Assembly (NCBI GenBank): GCA_018350325.1
Contig: JAEVLN010000002.1
Coordinates: 1,964,288 to 2,028,287 of the forward strand
From: Globodera rostochiensis
Taxonomy: Eukaryota; Nematoda; Chromadorea; Rhabditida; Heteroderidae
Direction: 5' to 3'
Length of the DNA: 64,000 bases
Of this stretch, positions 58,255 to 64,000 are shown piece by piece (position 1 is the first letter of the stretch; each line of letters begins with the position of its first letter). Made by a program: the position numbers and the translations under genes. The notes beneath the pieces were generated by a model that was not told the DNA's origin, searched no databases, and saw only the letters and a list, made by a program, of their open reading frames with translations.

Positions 58255-58804
58255 GTAAATTCCGAATCAATATAAAATCAAAATTTTTCAAAAAAAGAAA
58301 ACGAATTTGTTGTAATTTTGTACTTTAAAATATTTAGAGACCAAAATTGTTTTTTGGGAATTTTGAATTTCGACCAAATGTTCGAATCCAGGTTTGGGAT
58401 TCAAAATTGGTCGAAATGGAGAGCAAATCCGGGCAATCCTGCAGAATGGAGGTCCCAAATTTTTTTCCAAAAAATAAAAAAAAACATTTTATAAAGTCGT
58501 TAGAAAATAGTTTTTAGGGCTTTTCTGGGACGTATCCGAATCTGACGTCCATTTCGCCCGATTTCGAACCCCGGACCCGAATTTGAATTTTTCGAAAAAT
58601 CGATTTTCCAAATTTTACAAAAAAAAATTTAAAAGGTCATTTCCAGGCTTTTCTGATGCGTAGAATTCGAATCTAATATGTAAAAAGCCAACCACCCTAA
58701 TATAAATTTTTAGCTCAAATAACAAAAAATGAATTAGGGACCCCCATTCTGCAGGATTGCCCAAATTCGGATATACGGCCACGACCCGTAGAAAGTTTCT
58801 TAAG

Positions 58805-59065
58805 GTCTTGTATTTTGCTCTTATATAAGCAAAAATTAAATAAATCTTCATCAAATGATTCAATGGCTTTTTTCTGAAATTGTTCCGCGAAAAATTGTAA
58901 TAGCCATTTTTTTACTAATTATTTTCCTTAATTAGTCTTGTATTTTGCTCTTATATAAGCAAAAATTAAATAAATCTTTATCAAATGATTCAATGGCTTT
59001 TTTCTGAAATTGTTCCGCGAAAAATTGAAATAGCCATTTTTTTACTAATTATTTTCCTTAATTAG
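58805..59065. repeat. 131-bp direct tandem duplication
   Basis: TCTTGTATTTTGCTCTTATA ... TATTTTCCTTAATTAG is present twice head to tail with two substitutions; the first bases of a third unit follow. Confidence 0.92.
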
Positions 59066-59099
59066 TCTTGTATTTTGTTCACAAATACGCAAGCGCCGG

Positions 59100-59440
59100 G
59101 TAAAAATAATGAAAAGCCGCTGGCGGCCCGCCAACAGCGAGCATGCGGGATGGATGAGCCCGGGACTGAAGTGTCTTTTGACTGGGGACTCAGTTGTCCA
59201 CTGATTAAAAAATGGGCAAAATCATTCATATAGACCTTCAAAAATTAGGAATTTGTTAATGAAAATCAAAATTAGAATTTAAATGCGTTTTTGAACCGGT
59301 TTAAAATTTTGAAAATTAAAGAAAAATGAGAAAAAAAGGAAATAAAGGAAAAAAACGACTTTTAAGTAACAAAAGCCGGATATAATAATGAAAGGCCGTG
59401 CAACGGCCCGCCAACAGCGAGCATGCGATGACGGAAGTGG
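59100..59440. repeat. Two copies of a GC hairpin end, GGCCGCTGGCGGCCCGCCAA
   Basis: The word AATGAAAAGCCGCTGGCGGC then CCGCCAACAGCGAGCATGC at about 59107, and AATGAAAGGCCGTGCAACGG then CCCGCCAACAGCGAGCATGC at about 59386. It also occurs at 50.68 kb and inverted at about 2790-2845. The variable loop with a conserved GCGAGCATGC suffix suggests the end of a mobile element family. Confidence 0.65.
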
Positions 59441-59610
59441 GGCGAGAAGGAGGGCGGAGGAAGAAGTTGACGAGCGCCACTGGGGGGGGGGGGGGGGGGG
59501 GGGAGCGCGCGGGGACCCGCGGAGCGGGCGCGCGAGACCACCAGCCGGGTCACGCGCGGACTTCTTCCGGAGCCCGGAGTCTCGCCTCACCTACTGGCCG
59601 CCGTAGTCGA
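59440..59610. other. Short GC-rich island with a G22 tract
   Basis: About 170 bp of GC-rich sequence (GCGCGCGGGGACCCGCGGAG, CGGGCGCGCGAGACC) in an AT-rich surrounding, after a run of about 22 G. No protein similarity seen. Confidence 0.6.
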
Positions 59611-59629
59611 GAAGTGAGCAAATATTTAA

Positions 59630-59895
59630 TGGTAACGAAAATATTTTTAAATTGGAAAAAATCAGCACATCCCTTGATTTTCTTCTTTTTGTAATTTAAC
59701 GCTTTGCTATTAAAACTATAATTTTACCAAATATGGTAGACCAAAAATTCAAAAAATTAATAAAATATTTAAAGTTAACAAGATTTTATTCCGCCTAAAA
59801 ACGGCGTTGTCGAATGCGCAAATTGAAATAAATGTACACAAAAAGAAAAGAATTGATTTTAAGGCTTGCACAAATTATTGGCAACGATCTGATCA
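59630..59895 (+). pseudogene. Internally deleted copy of the DUF273 gene (empty-site paralogue)
   Basis: Repeats intron 1 of the DUF273 gene (about 47215-47370), jumps at TTTTATTCCGC to the AATGCGCAA exon, and continues GAAATAAATGTACACAAAAA then GAAAAGAATTGATTTTAAGG, encoding [20 protein letters not shown] without any insertion. It therefore shows the coding sequence across the site where 48369-49325 lies in the other copy. Confidence 0.85.
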
Positions 59896-59949
59896 ACCCA
59901 AATTTAGACTGAATTTTTTTTTGAAAATTTTTCGATACTTTGCAGTTTA

Positions 59950-60490
59950 GGCCCCTTTAAGGATAGTTTTTTCAATGTTTTTTGTTTGCTTTAGAAAGTC
60001 TTAAGAAACTTTCTACGGGATTTCGGGGGTCGTAGATCCGAATTTGCTCTCCAATTCGACCAATTTTGAATCCCAAATCTGGATTCTCAAAATTCCCAAA
60101 AATCAATTTTAGCCTCCAATATTTTACAGTACAAAATTACAACAAAAAGGCAACTAATGAGTAGTAAATGAATTTGTACTTTTTTAAGAATTTTAAGAGC
60201 ATATTGATTCGGAATTTACGCCTCGAAACATCCCGCAAACCGAAAAAATGGACACAAAAGGGCCCAAACTGCATAAGTACTCAAATTTTATTAAAAATCG
60301 TAAAAGGAGAATTATGTAAAAGTTCTAGACCCTTTATACTGTATGTATAATACAGGATTTTTTAATTCAGAGAAATTTTTAAAATTTTAGCAAGCGATCG
60401 ACGTGTTGCGAAAAGCACAACAGGACAATGAATTGCATTCCGTTGTGTGCAAAGTGAAGAAGGTGCCGAGCAATTTACGTGTCCTTTCTT
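59950..60490 (-). repeat. Inverted duplicate of 57118-57330 plus 58255-58480
   Basis: Read in reverse it follows the 57-58 kb sequence through CGGGATGTTTCG(A)GGCGTA and AATTCCGAATCAATAT, and GGTTTGGGATTCAAAATTGG-like words, without the 927-bp hAT element. It also contains the exon QAIDVLRKAQQDNELHSVVC (about 60394-60470, plus strand). Confidence 0.8.
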
Positions 60491-60789
60491 TTTTATTCAA
60501 TTTTTTTTACATCGCTAAATAATGTAGGCGTTCTTTTGAAAACTTTTTAAATTTTTCGACGAAACGTTCGAACTAGGGTCCCGGGTTCGAAACAGGTCGT
60601 ATCGGAGGTCATAGGGGGAGGGGCATCTTCAGTATTCGGTAAAATCACACCAGCAAAATAATGGATTTGATGAAATATGCGTGTTCAAATAAATAGTCAA
60701 CTGCCATTTGCTCTGTTTTATCTCTTTATTTTACAATTTAAAAAAGGCATTGATTGCAAACAGAAAAGCGTATAAAAAAGATATAAAAA

Positions 60790-61030
60790 AGTTGTTTTCT
60801 ATTTTTTCTGGACATCGGTTACCCGAACTGGAACCTAGAGTCATCCCAAAGCCTTCGGTTACCCGGACCGTACCCAAGCCTTTCGGTGGAACCAAAGTAG
60901 CGAACCGATGCCTTTCGGTTACCCGATCTAAAACCGAAAACCACCGAAGCTTTTCGGTTACCCAAACTGGAACCGAAGAACCGAATCAATCGGTTACCTG
61001 CTGAACTGGAACCGACCAACGACTACCAAA
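60790..61030. repeat. CGGTTACCCG word array
   Basis: TTTCGGTTACCCGA and AACTGGAACCGAA words repeated about six times in both orientations. Resembles the subterminal zone of another hAT-like family, but no termini are visible. Confidence 0.6.
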
Positions 61031-61354
61031 AAGCCAGAGTCGTTTTAAAGTAATGCCATACTAACTGCGCCCCCGTAAAATAGTTCTTTAGTTCATATTG
61101 AGGGATAAACTTCGGACCCCGGACAGCTGTCGTGATCCTTTCGATCCCTCCCCCTCTCTTTTGTTCCACATAAATATTGCCCAAGCACTATGTACCCCGT
61201 TCACTTAAAACTAGTCTGGAATTGTTTCTAAAAAGCAATTTGTGCACAAAACACCCATAAAATTTCGAGTGCCCCCTCCGCCGATGAAAAGCGGTCGTGA
61301 ATGGTCAACAGCAGAGGGGCTCATTCGGCGCCATGCTTTTTTTGGACCCCAACG

Positions 61355-61606
61355 TAGAGTTGGCCGGGACTGGTACTGAAATGTTCAATATTTTACATTC
61401 TGGTACTAAAATTTTGTTTCCGGTTATTCAAAATTCCTTCAAAACTTCCTTATAAAAGTCCCGGTTTTTACAAAATGATTTTTTTTCTTTTTTTTGTCCA
61501 CTAGTCCCGGTTTTTTTTTTGACCGGGAATTTTTCAATCCCGGTCGATGGTTTTCAAAAAATCCCGGTCCCGGGTTTTTAAAAAATCCCGGTCCCGGCCA
61601 ACTCTA
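61355..61606. mobile_element. hAT-type MITE, CCCGGT family
   Basis: 252 bp from TAGAGTTGGCCGGGAC to GTCCCGGCCAACTCTA. Flanks CCCCAACG and CCCCAAAG form an 8-bp TSD with one mismatch. The interior is AATCCCGGT and TGGTACTGAAAT words only. Confidence 0.88.
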
Positions 61607-61709
61607 CCCCAAAGGCGTGGCTCCGCCCGGCGTGGATTCTGTGATCGGGATGAATGTTCGCCTTTGTATCTTACTGTATTTCAGTACCATAATGCCGGAT
61701 TCTCCTTAA

Positions 61710-61896
61710 CCTTTAGGCACTTGAAGCTGAGCCTGTACAAATGCCCCTTGTGCAGCAAAGAATTCTCATACGTCATCTACGGACTGGGCCATTGCGAACA
61801 TCACATCCGATACGCGACGGGGGCGGCGGCGGACCTAAGCCACGGGGATGGCACTGTTCCGGGTCCGGGGGCGGAAGACGGCATTCTGAAAAAAAA
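61710..61896 (+). CDS. C2H2-like zinc-finger exon, partial
   Basis: After a TTTAG acceptor: HLKLSLYKCPLCSKEFSYVI then YGLGHCEHHIRYATGAAADL. The CPLC knuckle, an aromatic spacer and a downstream H-C-x-HH cluster fit a C2H2-type zinc finger. The rest (GDGTVPGPGAEDGILKKN) is low complexity. No other exon of the gene was identified; the 61355 MITE lies just upstream. Confidence 0.45.
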
Positions 61897-61909
61897 CGTT
61901 TTTTAAAAA

Positions 61910-62520
61910 ATTAATTAAAATGCTTTACCCAAAAAAGGCGTGCAACAGCACACAAAAAGCATCGCCGTCAAAAAACAAAAGAGTACGAAGATAAAAGAAA
62001 ATTCCGCAATTGTTATTTCTTCTCCAATTTTTGCCATTTTTTTATTACTAAAAAATTTTTAAAATTAAATTTTCCGTATTAAATTAATTTTTATTAATAA
62101 AAATATTTTTTAAAATATTTTTTCCGGCTTAAAAATGCTCTGGAAAATGGATGAGCGGCCTCAATCTGTCGACGCCGATCCGGCCATTTTAAGATCCATG
62201 GTAATTATCCCGAGTTGTAATTTTATCATTTTTATCATTGTTCAATTTCAATTTTAATATTATTATTTCAAATTTTGCCGAGCGCTCGGCCGATCCACAA
62301 AAAGGTGGTCGAGCAGGGAGCCCCGACGAGCCCTTCTCCAAAAAGTTCCCTGCAATAGGGGTAATGGTCACGGCGGACCGTCGAACGTTTGCTGAGGGGT
62401 GGGTTAAGGAGAATGGTTTGCAAAAGTCGGATGGGGAGCATTCGCAGAGAGAGAAACAAAAACAAAAAACTATACAACAATTGATCCAACAACGAAAAAC
62501 GGTTAAATTCTCTGAGCTTA
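61910..62520. other. Mostly non-coding; possible 3' part of the H1-like gene
   Basis: Minus-strand frames are open at 62240-62520, and AG acceptors exist (CTCAG, TTGCAG), but no further histone-like segment is recognisable. Confidence 0.35.
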
Positions 62521-62521
62521 C

Positions 62522-62826
62522 CTTTTGCCACTGAAGAGCTTCCTGTTGCAGTTCTTTTGTCCAATTTGAATTCAGCTTTTTCGTTGCTGCTGTGACCACG
62601 TTCTGCGTCTTCGCCTTGCATTTTGTTGCTGTTGGCTTTGTCGTTGTCTCAGCTTCAAAGTTGAACGAACCGGAGGTCCCGACTCCTTTGACCTTAAGTT
62701 AAGAAAAATTAGAGCGCTCCGGTCACTCTACAGCAACCTGCTTCAGACCTCCTGATGCAACCGCGCGCGTGAGCGCCTTATTCATGTACCCGTATGCCTT
62801 AAACGAAAGAGAGCCTTCTTGATCAT
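62522..62826 (-). CDS. Linker histone H1-like, partial
   Basis: Exon 62826-62738 reads DQEGSLSFKAYGYMNKALTR then AVASGGLKQ. A 45-bp GT-AG intron (62737-62693) is followed by exon 62692-62522: VKGVGTSGSFNFEAETTTKP, TATKCKAKTQNVVTAATKKL and LQQEALQWQK, then GTAAGC. ALxxAVxxGxLKQVKGxGxSGSF is the signature of the winged-helix GH1/H5 domain of linker histones, and a K/T/A-rich tail starts directly after it, as in H1. The start of the globular domain and the rest of the basic tail are not located. Expected role: binding nucleosomal linker DNA. Confidence 0.7.
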
Positions 62827-62984
62827 CTGAAAAATAAATAAAGAAATTTCATTATTTTCCCATTCCTATCCTAAATAATCCATTTGTGGGTTTGGGAAGG
62901 GAAAAACGAATCAGTTTTTTCTGTTGACCCCTCTGTCCAATGGATGGATGGAAGGAAGGGTGGGGTGGGCGCCTAGCGATGGGA

Positions 62985-63215
62985 CGGGGGTGGACAAAGT
63001 TCAAAGTTCACCACCCCCTCCCAAACCCAAACCCTATGGTCAACCCCGAAACCAGAACCACCCAAAAACCCTTTGGTTCAAAAACCGGGTCAATAGGTTC
63101 GCGCCAAAGTCCGCCCCACACCCAAACCCTTTGGTTTAAACCCAAAACTCTCCCAACAAAACCAAAACCCTCCCAAACCCTTTGGTTCAAAACCAATTCA
63201 ACAGGTTCGCGATGA
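62985..63215. repeat. CCCAAACCCTTTGGTTCAAA word array
   Basis: Units of AACCCTTTGGTT(C/T)AAA(A)CC alternate with CCCAAACCCAAAC and AGGTTCGCG. Again the structure expected for a subterminal word zone. Confidence 0.7.
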
Positions 63216-63461
63216 GACGGGAATGAGACCTTCACTACAACTCAGTCTGTATCATCTCGTTCCCCCAGTCAATAAATTTAAAGGGAACGAGTCGATACAA
63301 AAGGACTGATTCGTAGGTGAAGGAAGTAATGATGGTGAACGAGTCGGTGGGGAACGAGTCTAGTATTTTACCAGTTTGGTCATGTGAAAAAAAAATTTCC
63401 ACATAAAATCGGATTTTGCGCTATCACAAATGCTAGAAAACAAATTATTCTTACTTTAAAA

Positions 63462-63680
63462 TAGGGTGGCACGGGTACCGGAACTTTTGGAAAAACAGGG
63501 ACCGGGACAAAATTGGTCCCGGTCAAAAAAAACCGGGACTACTTGGCTAAAAAATGGTTGGTAAAAAACCGGGACCATAACGGGTTTTAAAAGAATTTTG
63601 AAAAACCGGGACTAAAAGTTCAGTACCAAAATGGAAAAAATTGACCATTTCAGTACTGGTCCCGGTCCCGTGCCACCCTA
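63462..63680. mobile_element. hAT-type MITE, CCCGGT family, exact TSD and empty site
   Basis: 219 bp from TAGGGTGGCACGGG to CCCGTGCCACCCTA, flanked by CTTTAAAA on both sides. The paralogous 55.93-kb copy reads TTCTTACTTTAAAAAGAAAA with no insertion, the pre-insertion state. Confidence 0.95.
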
Positions 63681-63733
63681 CTTTAAAAAGAAAGTTCTTA
63701 GTGAAAAGAATTTAAAAAAATTAACGCATTTAC

Positions 63734-63964
63734 CAAGGAATTTGTCAATTTGTCCCAAAATTTGAATTTTCCTATTAAATTTGGCGCCTCGTTGGCGTCC
63801 TGTTTGGTCCAAGTTTGATCAAATTCGAGCCGATAAGCACCCAAAAATTGCATTGATCGGCTCTCTAACGCGCGCTCACCGCCCCATTCTTCGGGCGAAA
63901 TCAATGAAAAGATACGACGCAACGCTTCACCGCCAGCAGAGCACTGCCGGTACAAATAATAGAC
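63734..63964 (-). CDS. Copy 2 of the unknown gene's exon
   Basis: The minus strand reads YRQCSAGGEALRRIFSLISP, EEWGGERALESRSMQFLGAY and RLEFDQTWTKQDANEAPN, then a one-codon deletion relative to copy 1 and KFLG|GTAAAT. The frame is intact. The upstream exon would lie beyond the right edge. Confidence 0.6.
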
Positions 63965-64000
63965 CTAAAAATTGTAAATTTTTAATTTGTTTTTTTATAC

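Larger units (their letters stand above)
63232..63964. repeat. Segmental duplication of 55.7-56.2 kb
   Basis: Matches 55700-56219: the CTCGTTCCCCCA...GGGAACGAGTCGATAC foldback, the ATGCTAGAAAACAAATTATT block and the YLYGQCSAGGEALRR exon. The copies differ by scattered substitutions, a few indels and the 219-bp hAT element. Confidence 0.9.

Noticed and set aside
59440..59610. GC-rich bacterial contamination or horizontally acquired gene
   Set aside because: Only about 170 bp, adjoining a G homopolymer and a known dispersed hairpin word on one side and a DUF273 relic on the other. No coding evidence.
62189..62521. Minus-strand frames as the C-terminal part of the H1-like protein
   Set aside because: They lack the Lys/Ala-rich composition expected of an H1 tail, and no acceptor joins them in an obvious frame.

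Overview
The window is eukaryotic, very probably a nematode. Coding exons are short, introns can be about 45-50 bp (for example 4802-4849, 21807-21853, 62693-62737), and the recognisable genes include a DUF273 family member (a family I know mainly from nematodes) beside conserved animal genes: nucleostemin/GNL3, a SERCA-type Ca2+-ATPase, a TMC channel and a linker histone H1. The hexamer TTAGGC (nematode telomere repeat) also occurs interstitially. The AT-rich background with homopolymer G tracts and many secreted-looking unknown proteins would fit a plant-parasitic (cyst-type) nematode, but that is inference.

Layout. 0.27-1.3 kb: 3' part of a GNL3 gene (minus). 4.7-7.6 kb: a seven-exon gene for a 276-aa secreted protein (all splice phases close) and a related second unit. 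14.5-16.8 kb: an unrecognised multi-exon minus-strand gene. 19.6-20.4 kb: a Mutator-like element remnant. 20.5-22.0 kb: a papain-like protease remnant and a small cysteine-containing secreted protein. 27.4-27.6 kb: a TMC pseudogene. 28.4-28.9 kb: a basic protein. 30-35.1 kb: a transposon-in-transposon nest. 36.6-39.7 kb: a 3-kb purine-strand satellite. 40.1-43.2 kb: a dead SERCA copy followed by a 56-bp minisatellite. 46.9-50.0 kb: a DUF273 gene interrupted by nested transposons. 52.1-52.7 kb: a G-run minisatellite. 55.7-63.96 kb: segmental duplications. 62.5-62.8 kb: a histone H1-like gene.

The striking theme is the mobile DNA. At least twelve non-autonomous elements have defined short terminal inverted repeats, nearly all opening TAGNG or CAGGG, and 8-bp target duplications (hAT hallmarks); I could read most duplications exactly. 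Each family is filled next to its ends with its own short self-complementary word: CTCGGT, ATACCGAAAA, ATTATCGATAA, ATCCGCAA, ACGGAAAA, CCCGGT, GGAATTCCG, CCAAAACC. Yet many of these families, despite unrelated ends, carry the same internal core: a pol III/tRNA-like head, a conserved body, and a GC hairpin with a GATA/TATC loop. Three insertions can be checked against uninterrupted duplicated copies in the same window (one at 58 kb, one at 63 kb and the nested pair at 48-49 kb). The nested pair sits inside what the paralogue shows as continuous coding sequence, and GT-AG removal would restore the frame, a candidate transposon-born intron.

Limits: eukaryotic exon borders were placed by eye from splice signals, reading frame and family resemblance. 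Many genes look decayed, so several coding calls may be pseudogenes.
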